NCBI GenBank assembly: GCA_028823855.1 | Contig: JAPPFL010000055.1 | Location: 1 to 64,000 of the forward strand | Direction: 5' to 3' | Source of the DNA: Albidovulum sp. | GTDB lineage: Bacteria > Pseudomonadota > Alphaproteobacteria > Rhodobacterales > Rhodobacteraceae | Length of the DNA: 64,000 nucleotides | Part shown: positions 1 through 8,909 of the stretch, one piece after another | Layout: the number at the start of each line of letters is the position of its first letter | How positions within the stretch are numbered: position 1 is the first letter of the stretch | Notes under the pieces: model-generated | The model's database searches: none | What the model saw: only the letters and a program-made list of their open reading frames with translations | What the model was told of the DNA's origin: nothing | Program-made: the position numbers and the translations under genes

Positions 1-76
<76 letters not shown>

Positions 77-949
77 AAATCTATAACAGATCGCTTTTTT
101 TTCGCGGGCGGGCGAAGCACTGTCATGGGCTTGATGCCGCTGCCTTCACATTTCTCGACGGCGGCAAACTCTTCTGAATCTAATTCGTCGATGTGAAGCG
201 ACTGGACGGAGGCGGGCGAATGCGCATCGTTGGGGCAGCGTTTCGAGCGAAGGCGCCTCGCTTCGCTCCGGGCGGCTGCCATGATGAAAACGGGTGGCAG
301 CTTTGGACAACATTTGAGTTTTGCTTTGTTGAATTTCGGCAATTTCGCCCCGTGAGGGCCGTCCTTCGAAGTCGGCCGGATGGCCCGAGCAAAGCATCTC
401 TAGCGGGCGGCGCTCCGGATCCGGCCCCGATCCGGCTATCCGGTCGCCGCCAAAGCTCCGGCTTGGCCGAACCAGGCCAGCGGCATCGGATCGTAGCCGA
501 AGCCGCGCTCGAGCGGAGGCAGAACCTCCCTTGGAATCGCTTTTCCCGCGGCGCCGATTGGGCGCCCCCCTCTACATTTATTGGAGAAATCCGCGATCGG
601 ACATCCACAACCCGGCAATTCCGGATTGCCGGGCTCAATCTCCTTGCGGCGATCATCACCTATTGAAATACGGATCGGCTCAGCCGCATCTCGCCCCTCG
701 GATGGGCTCGCATCCTGCTTGCCGGCGAATACAGATGGATTGGAAAGGCGGTTTCAGGGGCTTAACGTGCGATTCCGCCCCTTGCCGGAATCGACCGCGG
801 AGGGTTTTTTCGGCGCCCGAGCCGATGCGCAACCTAGCGGGCCGCGGACTGCTTTGAGCCAATTCCGGGCAAGTTTGGCTGCCGCCCGTCGGTTGCAAAA
901 ATGTAGCGCGTGATTCAGGCCCCTTAGTTCCCGCGCCGCATCAATACTC
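77..949. other. Gap with no recognisable gene
   Basis: About 870 bases after the tRNA. Open frames exist on both strands (for example 193-666 plus and 436-618 minus), but none has a ribosome-binding site together with a recognisable motif, and their composition is the arginine/proline-rich type expected of shadow frames in GC-rich DNA. The minus frame near 440-560 reads more protein-like than the rest and could be a gene fragment, but I cannot name it. Confidence 0.5.
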
Positions 950-1762
950 TCATTTCTCCGAACCCGCGCCGGCAAGGAAGGCATCGAATTCGTCATCGGC
1001 GATGGGAACCACATGCTCGGGTGCCGGATACGCTCCGGAATTCACATCATCGATGAATTCCTTGAATGCCTCGACCCGTTCGCGCTGAAGTCGTTCGAAC
1101 TCCGACTTGAAGTCTCGGTAGACCTTGCCGTGCCGCGGTTTGTGGTTCTGCCCGTATCCGAGGACATCCTCGGTAAAGAGATATTGGGCATCTGCTCCCG
1201 GTCCCGCGCCCATGCCGAGCATGATCATCGAAGTGTTCCTAGTGATCCACTCGCCTACGCGGTCCGGAACGACCTCGAGCTCCGCGCCGAAGCAGCCTGC
1301 CTCCTCAAGCGCCTGCACGTGCTTCCAAACCGCGATCGCGGAGTCGGCGGTCTTTCCGACCGCCCTGAAACCGCCGGTCCACGTGCATTTCGAAGGAATG
1401 AGCCCCACATGGCTTACGACCGGAATGCCTTCATCGGCCAGCGCCTTCACCGTGCCTACCCCCGCGGCGCAATAGATGCAGTCCGCCCCTAGCAGCATCA
1501 CGCGATGAGCAGTGCGCAGGTAATCGTCGCTCGTGGCAAGTTCACCGTAGAGCAGCCCGACCTGGACAAAGCAGTTTCCTGCCGCCTCGCGCATCTGCGG
1601 GGTCCAGAGCGGATCGATGATTGAGAGCATGTCGACTCCGGCGCTCGCCGCCGCCCGCGCTTCCTCGTGTGTTTCCACAAACAGCATTGAGATCTTTTCG
1701 CCGTTGGCCTTCTTGGCGCGCATGTCCCAAACGGTAGGGCGATCATGGTAGTTCATTTCCAT
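950..1762 (-). CDS. PanB-family (ketopantoate hydroxymethyltransferase-like) protein, divergent
   Basis: 270 residues, close to the usual PanB length (about 260-280). The (beta/alpha)8 family is recognisable from the HVGLIP motif, the LEEAGCFGAELEVVP segment (holding the catalytic-region Glu) and the MGMGAGPGADAQ segment, which match PanB in order and spacing. Two of three metal ligands of classical PanB appear lost: the Asp of the LLAD motif is Gly here and the Glu of KIEGG is Ala (IYCAAG); the Asp of GDSLG aligns with IIDP. So it is probably not the pantothenate enzyme but a paralogue, perhaps an aldolase-like or phosphomutase-like lyase. ATG at 1762 is chosen because GGGAGA precedes it. 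It is the last gene of the minus-strand operon with the hydroxylase and the mutarotase fusion, a catabolic rather than vitamin context. Confidence 0.75.
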   Translation of the reverse strand: MEMNYHDRPTVWDMRAKKANGEKISMLFVETHEEARAAASAGVDMLSIIDPLWTPQMREAAGNCFVQVGLLYGELATSDDYLRTAHRVMLLGADCIYCAAGVGTVKALADEGIPVVSHVGLIPSKCTWTGGFRAVGKTADSAIAVWKHVQALEEAGCFGAELEVVPDRVGEWITRNTSMIMLGMGAGPGADAQYLFTEDVLGYGQNHKPRHGKVYRDFKSEFERLQRERVEAFKEFIDDVNSGAYPAPEHVVPIADDEFDAFLAGAGSEK

Positions 1763-1775
1763 CAAGAGTCTCCCG

Positions 1776-2792
1776 TCACGTTGCCTTGCCGGCTCTCGCC
1801 TTTATGCGAGCTTTTTTCTTTTCGAACCTCGCCAGCATCCGCGCCTCGGCTTCCGGCGACCCGTCGTGGAAGGTGCCTAACAACTTGTCGAGCGGGATGA
1901 GCCCGTCGCCGTAGTTGACTTCGAATTTCTTGTGGTGAAGGTAGTGGATGTAGGCATGGCTATCCATGGCCGTTTCTTCGCCGATCTCGATTCTCTCGAA
2001 TCCGATATGTCCCGGGATCGCTCCGAAGCCTGCGAAATGCAGCTGATAGAGCGCGATCATCGGGTTTGACGGAATGATCAGGTGCCACGCCATCACGCCC
2101 AAATACAGCAGGTGCTCCACGGGATGCATCGCCAAAGATGAAAACGGCGACGGGTTTGCCGAATTGTGGTGAACCGAATGCACGTACTTGTAGAGGAACG
2201 GCGTGTGGATGAGCCGATGGATGCAAAAGAAGTGGAATTCGTGAAGGATCGGAACCGCAAGCGCGAGACAGACAAGATAGATCGGATTCTCGGCGATGGT
2301 CAGCCAGGGAACCCAGCCGTTGGCATAGACCCAGAAGACGAAGACCTGAACGCCGGTCCAAATGGGAATGGCAGAAAACACGGTCCAGATGAAGCTGTCG
2401 ATGTTCTGGCTCTTGAAGAAGAATGCCGGATTGGGATTCTCGGACGGCCACTTGGCGTTGAACTTGAAGCGGCTGCCCTGGGCGCGACGGATGTAGAGCC
2501 GAAACTCGAATATGCCGAACCAGACGAATATTGAGGCCAGATTTATTATGAATAGCTTCGCAATCCAGCCCCAGGATGGCGCGGCCATCGCCTCGACATC
2601 GGGCAGAACCCAGTACCACCAGGCAAGCGCCGACAATCCGAACAATATGTTGTAAGGCCAGAAGTAATGCGGGAGCCACTTCAGCAATGCCGCAGGCTTT
2701 GGCGGAAAAGAAAACAGCGGCGCGTATTCGGCCGGTTCATTCGGGACGTAGTCGCCGCGCTTGTTGCGCGTCCCGTATAGCGTGTCATCCAT
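1776..2792 (-). CDS. Sterol desaturase / fatty acid hydroxylase superfamily membrane protein
   Basis: 338 residues. The di-iron His clusters of this superfamily are visible: HEFHFFCIHRLIH, HSVHHNS and HYLHHKKF near the C-terminus. Several hydrophobic segments lie between about residues 45 and 180 (for example around LSALAWWYWVL and WTVFSAIPIWTGVQVFVFWV), as expected for an integral membrane di-iron oxygenase. Known members hydroxylate or desaturate sterols, fatty acids or carotenoids; the substrate here cannot be read from sequence. The start at 2792 has a good Shine-Dalgarno (GGGAGGAT) at suitable spacing. It follows the mutarotase-amidohydrolase fusion by about 20 bases and precedes the PanB-like gene by 13 bases, so one transcript is likely. 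Confidence 0.9.
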   Translation of the reverse strand: MDDTLYGTRNKRGDYVPNEPAEYAPLFSFPPKPAALLKWLPHYFWPYNILFGLSALAWWYWVLPDVEAMAAPSWGWIAKLFIINLASIFVWFGIFEFRLYIRRAQGSRFKFNAKWPSENPNPAFFFKSQNIDSFIWTVFSAIPIWTGVQVFVFWVYANGWVPWLTIAENPIYLVCLALAVPILHEFHFFCIHRLIHTPFLYKYVHSVHHNSANPSPFSSLAMHPVEHLLYLGVMAWHLIIPSNPMIALYQLHFAGFGAIPGHIGFERIEIGEETAMDSHAYIHYLHHKKFEVNYGDGLIPLDKLLGTFHDGSPEAEARMLARFEKKKARIKARAGKAT

Positions 2793-2812
2793 GGGTCCGG
2801 ATCCTCCCTAGT

Positions 2813-4030
2813 TCATAACCCGTAAAACCTTACGCCGTTATCGCGGAAGAACTTGCGATGTCCGCTAATGTCCAGCAGCGGACCGACGATCGAGCGTACC
2901 GCATTCATTACATCGCCGTAGCTCGAAGCCGCCATGAGCGCGACGGGCCAGTCGGAGCCGAACATCACTCGATCCGGGCCAAAAACGTCAAGGACATGGG
3001 CGACGTAGGGCCTCAGGTCGTCCGGGTTCCAGGAATCCGGGTCCGCCTCGGTAACCAGCCCCGAGACCTTGCAGTAGATTTCGGGGAAATCGCGCAGCTC
3101 GGCGATTTGACTTGCCCAGGGCTCCAGGACGCCGCCGGCGATGTCGGGCTTCGAAATATGGTTCACGACCGCCTTGAGCCCCGGCGTTCGTTTGATCGCC
3201 TCAACAGCGTAGGGCAATTGCGGCAAACGCGTCAGGACCTCGAATCGCGCACCTGCTTCAGCCGCGTGGGCTAGATTCTTCAGAACACGCGGCTTCAGAA
3301 TCCAGTCCGGCTCGTCGAGATCCTGCAGCATGGGGCGGAAGGATCTCCAAATCGGGTTTGCCATGTAATGCGCCAGCCGCGCGGGGAAGTCGTCGCTGTC
3401 CATGTCGAGCCAGCCGCAGACGCCCGCGATCCAGTCGGTGTCCGCGGCGAGTCCCAGCATGAAGTCGGTTTCGGCCTCCGTATCGGCGGCCTGCACGAGT
3501 ATGGTCCTGTCGACGCCAGCCTGCCGCAGCAGCGGCGCAAGATCCTCCGGCATGTAGTCCCGCGCAATCGGCAGTTCAGGCGCCATCCAGAAGTAGTCCC
3601 CCCGCTCGGGCTTCCATAGATGATGATGGGTGTCGAGCGCCGGACCCGGCGTCTGAAGTGGCCGCGGGTCGCCGCCAATCTCTGCGAGGCGGGCATTGAG
3701 GTCGTAGACCCGCTCCATCGGCGCCCACCAATCGCCTTCCTCGGCCCACGGCACCAGCTGCTGATAGCCATGCATGAAGCTATCCCACTCCTTCGCGCGC
3801 GGCGTTTCCTCGAGATAGCGGGCAAAGTCGACGCGATAGTCGAAGTCATCCTCGACCCGCAGCACCATGAAGAGCCGGTTTCCGATTAGATAGATGTTCT
3901 GCGTGATCACCCCGTACTTGGCCATGCCCCGCATGATCTCGGGCCAGACCCTGCGGTGCCAATCGCAGTAATCCCGAATGTTGTCCGGCTCGTCCTTCAG
4001 ATCGAGCGCAAATGCGATCTCCTTGGCCAT
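2813..4030 (-). CDS. L-rhamnose mutarotase domain fused to amidohydrolase-2 (lactonase-like)
   Basis: 405 residues with two domains. Residues 1 to about 110 are an L-rhamnose mutarotase (RhaM/DUF718) domain: the conserved His of the WHRRVWPEI motif is residue 25 and the DYCDWH and EEGDWW regions fit the family. Residues about 130-405 are an amidohydrolase family 2 (TIM-barrel) domain like L-fuconolactonase: DTHHHLW at 133-139 carries the metal-binding HxH and FGSDWP near 357-362 carries the conserved Asp. Mutarotases interconvert sugar anomers and lactonases open the lactone formed by sugar oxidation, so the fusion fits a deoxysugar oxidation pathway through an aldonolactone. The gene starts 9 bases after the frameshifted sugar-transporter ATPase. 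Each domain is certain; the joint substrate (fucose, rhamnose or a relative) is inferred. Confidence 0.88.
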   Translation of the reverse strand: MAKEIAFALDLKDEPDNIRDYCDWHRRVWPEIMRGMAKYGVITQNIYLIGNRLFMVLRVEDDFDYRVDFARYLEETPRAKEWDSFMHGYQQLVPWAEEGDWWAPMERVYDLNARLAEIGGDPRPLQTPGPALDTHHHLWKPERGDYFWMAPELPIARDYMPEDLAPLLRQAGVDRTILVQAADTEAETDFMLGLAADTDWIAGVCGWLDMDSDDFPARLAHYMANPIWRSFRPMLQDLDEPDWILKPRVLKNLAHAAEAGARFEVLTRLPQLPYAVEAIKRTPGLKAVVNHISKPDIAGGVLEPWASQIAELRDFPEIYCKVSGLVTEADPDSWNPDDLRPYVAHVLDVFGPDRVMFGSDWPVALMAASSYGDVMNAVRSIVGPLLDISGHRKFFRDNGVRFYGL

Positions 4031-4039
4031 CGGCGGTCC

Positions 4040-4824
4040 TCAGTGGGTCATGATGATGTCGGTTAGTTCGTTTAGCGAAGTTTCCGACTTCAGGCAGTCT
4101 CGCACGTTCTGGCCATTCGCCAGAATCGAAAATCGGCCGCACACCCGGAAAGCATGATAGAGGCTGTGCGTTACGAATACGCACGAAACCCCGGCATCCG
4201 CTAGTTCGCGCATAATGTTCCGCGCTTTTTCGGTCTCGCGTGCCGACGGAGCGGACGTCGGCTCGTCGAGGAGCAAGACGTCGCGCTTGAAATGGACTGC
4301 TCGCGCGATGGCGACAGCCTGCGCCTGAACGCCGGAGAATTCCTGTACCAGAATGTTCGGCGAGGCAATGCCGGCAATGCGGACGTATTCGTCGAGAATC
4401 TCCATCGCGGTCGAGCGCATCTCCTTACGCGCATGAACCCCAACGCATTCGTCGGCTCGCGCCCGGCGACGATGTTCCGCATGATCGACATGGATTTGAC
4501 CAGCGCGATGTCCTGGTCGTTCGTCTGGCTTCCGCCGTCTTCCTTCGACTTCGTGCGGGTCGAAATGTCGGCCCTTCGGCCCTCGCGGTAAAACTCCCCG
4601 CTGTCGGACTGAACGGCTCCCGAGAGAATCTTCATGAGCGTTGATTTCCCGGATCCGTTATCGTTAAGCAGACCGGCGACTTCTCCGCGCCGAACTTCGT
4701 AGTCTACATCGACAAATGCCTCGACATGGCCGTACGACTTGCTGATCCCGCGAGCTTCGAAGACTGGAACCCCGGCTGCCATGGCGCGGGCGGAGGCATC
4801 GATTGACGATTGAAAATCGTTCAT
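4040..4824 (-). pseudogene. Sugar ABC transporter ATP-binding protein (RbsA/XylG type), frameshifted and degraded
   Basis: Two overlapping frames together encode one sugar-import ATPase. The upstream frame (start ATG 4824, preceded by AAAGGAG) carries the Walker A region; the downstream frame (to the TGA at 4040-4042) carries signature, Walker B (VLLLDEPTS) and H-loop (THSLYHAF). The shift lies around 4425-4435, where GFMRV passes into KEMRS with one base too many or too few. Conserved residues are also altered: Walker A reads NDNGSGKST (first Gly is Asn) and the signature LSGGQ is FSGVQ. Loss of function by decay is more likely than sequencing error. No partner permease or binding protein is adjacent, so the rest of this importer is missing here. 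It was probably the first gene of the operon with the mutarotase fusion. Confidence 0.88.
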
Positions 4825-5097
4825 CAAGAGACTCCTTTGCTGCTTCGGCATGATCCCGCCAGCCCAGGCCGCAGTCTCTCTCTGCAACCGGGGGCCGCGG
4901 CGGAATCGTAAAAGCCCGTGCTGCACCCGTGCCGTGGCCAGTGCAGATCACAAAGCTCCTTCTGGACTGGTGCGCCGCGCCCCAAGCGCAGGGCGGCAGC
5001 GAGCCTAAACAGCGGGGCAATCGCTTCGAATTTTCCCGCCTTCCTATTTTAAAGCATGATGCGTTTCGCCTGAAATTTCAAGAACGAGGCAGTCGAA

Positions 5098-5861
5098 ACG
5101 CAGGAATTGAGACAAATATTTGAAGGAGTTGGGGACCCGCGGCGCAGCGACGCGACGCGCCATGAGCCTTGCGAAATGCTGATGATCGGATTGCTTTGCG
5201 TAATACGCGGCGGCGAGGGACGCGTCGACATGGCGAAATTCGGACGCTCGAAGCTGGAGTAATTGCGGCGTTTCATGAAGCTCAAATACGGCATCCCGAG
5301 CCGCGAAGCCTTTTCCGCCCTGTTCGATTCCTTTGATCCAGATGGACTGCGATGCGCTCTCTTTCGGCTGGCGTCCAGCTGGAGCGTATGAAGGACGAAT
5401 GTCATCGCCTTCTTCGGCAAGGCTCTGCGCCGTTCGTTCAAGGACGCGGCGTCGCGCTCGCTTCCGCATCTCGTCCGCGCTTTCGCCGCGCAGTCGCGGC
5501 CTGGGCCAGGTCCGCGTCGGCACGCGAGATCAAGGGAGAGCGGGCAACCGAAACGAGCTTCTTCCCGCCCGGCTCGAAGATAGAACCGGGGGCGGTTTCC
5601 CGGGACGGTTCGCGCGCACTGGCCGTCGAGAACTCGCTTCGCCGGGCTCTCGATGCCGCCATGAACGAGGACGCTCAGCGCGACAGCGCGGACAAAGGGC
5701 CGGAAATCCTGATGGTGATGAGACGCCTGGCGCCGAACATCGCACGGGCGCATCCGGGCAAGGACTCCATGCGCGGGAAACTCTTGAAGGCGGCTTGGCG
5801 AAACGAGTTCCCGCTCGATCTGATTCGCTCGGCCGTCACAGCGCCGGAGGCAAAAAATTGA
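5098..5861 (+). pseudogene. ISAs1-family transposase remnant (stops plus internal deletion)
   Basis: Reading frame 1 from about 5098 gives the N-terminal ISAs1 domain (GDPRRS, LLCVIRGGEGRVDMAKFGRS, KLKYGIPSREAFSALFDSF), interrupted by TAA at 5260-5262 and TGA at 5389-5391, then the region that in intact copies begins the catalytic domain (VIAFFGKALRRSFKDA, normally with Asp-Gly-Lys). The C-terminal part (VENSLRRALDAAMNEDAQRD, MVMRRLAPNIARA, KAAWRNEFPLDLIRSA) lies in another frame from about 5610 to the TGA at 5859-5861. The distance between the blocks is far shorter than in an intact protein of about 370 residues, so most of the catalytic core is deleted. I did not find clear terminal inverted repeats. 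Confidence 0.88.
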
Positions 5862-5938
5862 AAATCTCAAAAGCGACTGCCCTGGCAAAGACAGGTCAAG
5901 TGCTTGACTTTCCGCAGGCCGGGGTTGATCCTGTTGCC

Positions 5939-7147
5939 ATGGCAGTTTCATTGATCACACGTATCGAAATCCGCGAATTCACTTTCGACGTGGAGAACAT
6001 CGGAGTGGAGAGCAACTCGGAAGACGCCCGCAAGCACGGCGGCGGGACCCCGGGCGGAGCAGTCGGCTACGCGCCGGGCCAAACGGCCACGATGACCCGA
6101 TACGCCGTAGTTATCGAGGCGAGCGACGGTAGCAGCGGAGAATATGTAACCCACTATGTGGGCACGAAGAGCGCTCACGCTCAGAGCCTGATGCTGGCGC
6201 CGATGCTGCTGGGTCGTGACGCCGAGGCGCGGGAAGGTCTCTACGACGACATGAAACGCGAATTGAGGCAATACGATCACATGGGTCACGGCCCTCTCGA
6301 CATCGCACTTTGGGACCTGGCCGGCAAGAAATACGGGACATCCGTGTCGAGGCTGCTAGGCGGATACAGGAACCGGCTTCCCGCCTACGCCTCTACTTAT
6401 CACGGCGATAGGAACGGCGGCCTCGACAGCAAGGAGGCGTTTGCCGAATTCGCATTGCAGTGCCGCCAGATCGGCTACCGCGCATACAAGATCCACGGCT
6501 GGCACGAGGGCAACGCGCGCGAAGAGGCCGCCTGCCTGAGCCATGTCCGCGGCGTAGTCGGCGACACGATGGAACTTATGGTCGACTACGCCTGCGAATT
6601 GCGAACGCTGGCGGACGCGATCTATGTGGGCCACGCCTGCGACGATACGAAATGCTTCTGGTACGAGGACCCGTTTCGCGATGCCGGCACGTCTGCCCAC
6701 GCTCACAGCATCCTCCGCCAAAAGATCCGCACGCCGCTTCTGCAGACCGAGCATATTCGAGGGGTCGAACCCAAGGCCGACTTCGTGCTCGCGGGCGGCA
6801 CCGATTTTCTGCGGTCGGACCCGGAATATGACATGGGAATAACGGGAGCGATGAAGATAGCGCATCTTGCCGAAGCACTCGGGGTCGACTGCGAGGTCCA
6901 TGCGCCCGGCCCCGCTCACAGGGCTGTCATGTCGGCCATGCGCAACGCGAACTATTACGAAGTGGCTCTCGTCGGACCCGATTGCCCCAACGCCATCCCG
7001 CCCGTCTATGCTTGCGGCTACAGCGACCAGATCGATTGCGTCGATGCAGACGGATGCGTGGCCGTTCCGGAGGGCCCGGGGCTCGGCGTGACATACGACT
7101 GGGAGTTCATCGAGGCGAACACTACCTCGCTTCAAACATTCAGCTGA
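5939..7147 (+). CDS. Mandelate racemase / muconate lactonizing enzyme family protein (enolase superfamily)
   Basis: 402 residues from the ATG at 5939; the same frame is open further upstream, but that part overlaps the transposase remnant and has no family resemblance. Enolase-superfamily landmarks are in order: the N-terminal capping domain, the catalytic Lys of YRAYKIHGW (K184, with His186 where a second Lys is common), metal ligands Asp216 (MVDYA), Glu243 (WYEDPF) and Glu271 (QTEHIRG), and the general-base His321 (CEVHAPG). Members abstract a proton alpha to a carboxylate; acid-sugar dehydratases and racemases are the usual functions. The nearby mutarotase-lactonase fusion suggests a sugar-acid substrate, but this is inference and the two genes are on opposite strands. 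Confidence 0.9.
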   Translation: MAVSLITRIEIREFTFDVENIGVESNSEDARKHGGGTPGGAVGYAPGQTATMTRYAVVIEASDGSSGEYVTHYVGTKSAHAQSLMLAPMLLGRDAEAREGLYDDMKRELRQYDHMGHGPLDIALWDLAGKKYGTSVSRLLGGYRNRLPAYASTYHGDRNGGLDSKEAFAEFALQCRQIGYRAYKIHGWHEGNAREEAACLSHVRGVVGDTMELMVDYACELRTLADAIYVGHACDDTKCFWYEDPFRDAGTSAHAHSILRQKIRTPLLQTEHIRGVEPKADFVLAGGTDFLRSDPEYDMGITGAMKIAHLAEALGVDCEVHAPGPAHRAVMSAMRNANYYEVALVGPDCPNAIPPVYACGYSDQIDCVDADGCVAVPEGPGLGVTYDWEFIEANTTSLQTFS

Positions 7148-7184
7148 CCGCGCGTCGGGAAGCGGAAGCCTCCGATTCCACAAA

Positions 7185-8333
7185 TTGCATTTGCGGTTTT
7201 TGAGTTTTCGACTAATCTGTTCGGAAACGGAATTTCATGGAGAGATTATCATTTCGAAGCGCGATTACAGTCTTCTCGGGCCGAACGGGCGGTACGCCGT
7301 CAAGATTGGGCTTGCGGCAGCAGACTGGTACCACACCGATATTCCTAGAAAAAAGATCAAGGAATTGATGGAGCGCCGCGACGGTCCGGCAATCCGCGAC
7401 CAGATCATCTACTATGGAGCCATGATTGTCCTGGCCGGCATAGGCATCGCGCTTTGGCCGACTTTGTGGTCGCTGCCGTTCTGGGTTGCATACAGCGTTC
7501 TCTACACGTCCGGCGCCGACAGCCGCTGGCACGAAGCTGGACACGGTACGGCATTCAAGACGCGCTGGATGAACAACGCTGTCTACCACGTCGCCTGCTT
7601 CATGCTGTTTCGCAACCCCACGCTATGGCGCTGGAGTCACGCCCGGCATCACACCGACACCATCATTGTCGGGCGGGACCCCGAGATCGTCACGATGCGT
7701 CCGCCGGTGATCTACAAGGCCTTTCTGCTCTATATCGGTCTGCACAGTTGGGACGGCTTTGTAGCCATGTTCCGCCACGCCGCCAAGGGCCTGAACGAGG
7801 AGGAAAAGTCGTTCACGCCGGAAAGCGAATGGCCGAAGGCACAGTACACCGCCAGGGTCTGGATCTCCATCATCGCACTTACAGTTCTGACCGCGCTCGT
7901 CACCGCCTCATTTTTGCCTTTCATGGTCGTCGGGCTCGGGCCGGCGATACTCGGTTCATTCCACTTCATCACCACGGGGTTGCTTCAGCATACCGGCATG
8001 GCGGACAATGTCATCGACCACCGTCTGAACACCCGCACCGTCTACCTCAACCCGATCAGCCGTTTCATCTACTGGAACATGAACTACCATGTTGAACACC
8101 ACATGTTCCCGATGGTTCCCTATCATGCTTTGCCTAAACTGCACGAACTGATCAAGGACGACCTGCCGGCGCCGAACAGGAACATGATCGAAGGCATGCG
8201 CGAAGTGATCGTAGCTCTGCGACGACAGACGACGAATCCCGAGTACCGAATCGAGAAGGTGCTTCCACCGACGGCAAAGCCTTACCGCATGGACCTTCAC
8301 GACATTGCGCTGGAAATCCCTGCCGCCGCCTGA
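7185..8333 (+). CDS. Fatty acid desaturase family membrane protein
   Basis: Membrane di-iron desaturase with the three His boxes HEAGH, HARHH (in WSHARHHTDT) and HVEHH (in YHVEHHMFP), separated by hydrophobic segments such as YYGAMIVLAGIGIALWP and IIALTVLTALVTASFLPFMVVGLG. The frame is 382 codons from an ATG at 7185, but family resemblance begins near RDYSLLGPNGRYAVKIG, about 25 codons later, and the first residues look like untranslated leader. A non-ATG start around 7245-7260 is possible. The substrate is not evident; the family includes acyl-lipid desaturases and hydroxylases acting on small amphipathic compounds. It stands alone on the plus strand. Confidence 0.88.
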   Translation: MHLRFLSFRLICSETEFHGEIIISKRDYSLLGPNGRYAVKIGLAAADWYHTDIPRKKIKELMERRDGPAIRDQIIYYGAMIVLAGIGIALWPTLWSLPFWVAYSVLYTSGADSRWHEAGHGTAFKTRWMNNAVYHVACFMLFRNPTLWRWSHARHHTDTIIVGRDPEIVTMRPPVIYKAFLLYIGLHSWDGFVAMFRHAAKGLNEEEKSFTPESEWPKAQYTARVWISIIALTVLTALVTASFLPFMVVGLGPAILGSFHFITTGLLQHTGMADNVIDHRLNTRTVYLNPISRFIYWNMNYHVEHHMFPMVPYHALPKLHELIKDDLPAPNRNMIEGMREVIVALRRQTTNPEYRIEKVLPPTAKPYRMDLHDIALEIPAAA

Positions 8334-8909
8334 CCCGCCTCTTCGATCCGGATTAGTCGGGAATGGCATAGTCTACGCCGGTTGCGTCCGGTCCTGAATT
8401 CACCTGATTGCCGTCAGGCTTTTCGGGGCTGGGCGGCATTGCCGATGTCCCCGCGACCAATAGTTGGACGTTGAGCGAGAGCGACCGTCAGCGCGCTTTT
8501 TTCGAGCCGAAGATGCGCATCCCGGCGTTTCTCGGCTGAGGCTAAATTCGCGGTGTTGAGACTCTGGCGAAGCCGATCACGTCGCCTGTTCTTCGTTTCA
8601 TGCTCTTGTCTCTCAATCGGCCCTTTTGGGCACAAATTTTGAAATTAAGAAAAGTGTAGGCAAGTCGAACCGACTTCACGGTTTCCCTTAAATGCCGGCC
8701 GGGCGAAGTCCTTCGGGAACGAGGCGGGATGCCGTAAACGCGTACATGATCCTGCCGCCGATCACCCATTTACAGCCAATTCCCGTAGCCTGACCGGAGA
8801 ATTCAATTGATTGTGGTGGCTACTTTGCATTATGGTTCATGGAATGGGTCGTCCGCAACACCAACATTCAGCTGAATGGGCGGCCCCTAGGCTAGTATAA
8901 GAGGAGATT
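8334..8909. other. Gap with a possible resolvase fragment; upstream region of the TRAP operon
   Basis: No intact gene. On the minus strand at about 8542-8595 a short frame reads VIGFARVST just before a stop, which matches the start of serine resolvases; the following sequence is not clearly homologous in any one frame. The last 100 bases before 8910 should hold the promoter of the TRAP operon, but I could not single out convincing -35/-10 boxes. Confidence 0.45.

Noticed and set aside
193-666. Open frame after the tRNA
   Set aside because: No ribosome-binding site and no motif; residue composition is typical of shadow frames in GC-rich DNA.
5049-5951. 300-codon minus-strand frame
   Set aside because: It is antisense to the ISAs1 transposase relic, whose plus-strand blocks are clearly homologous.
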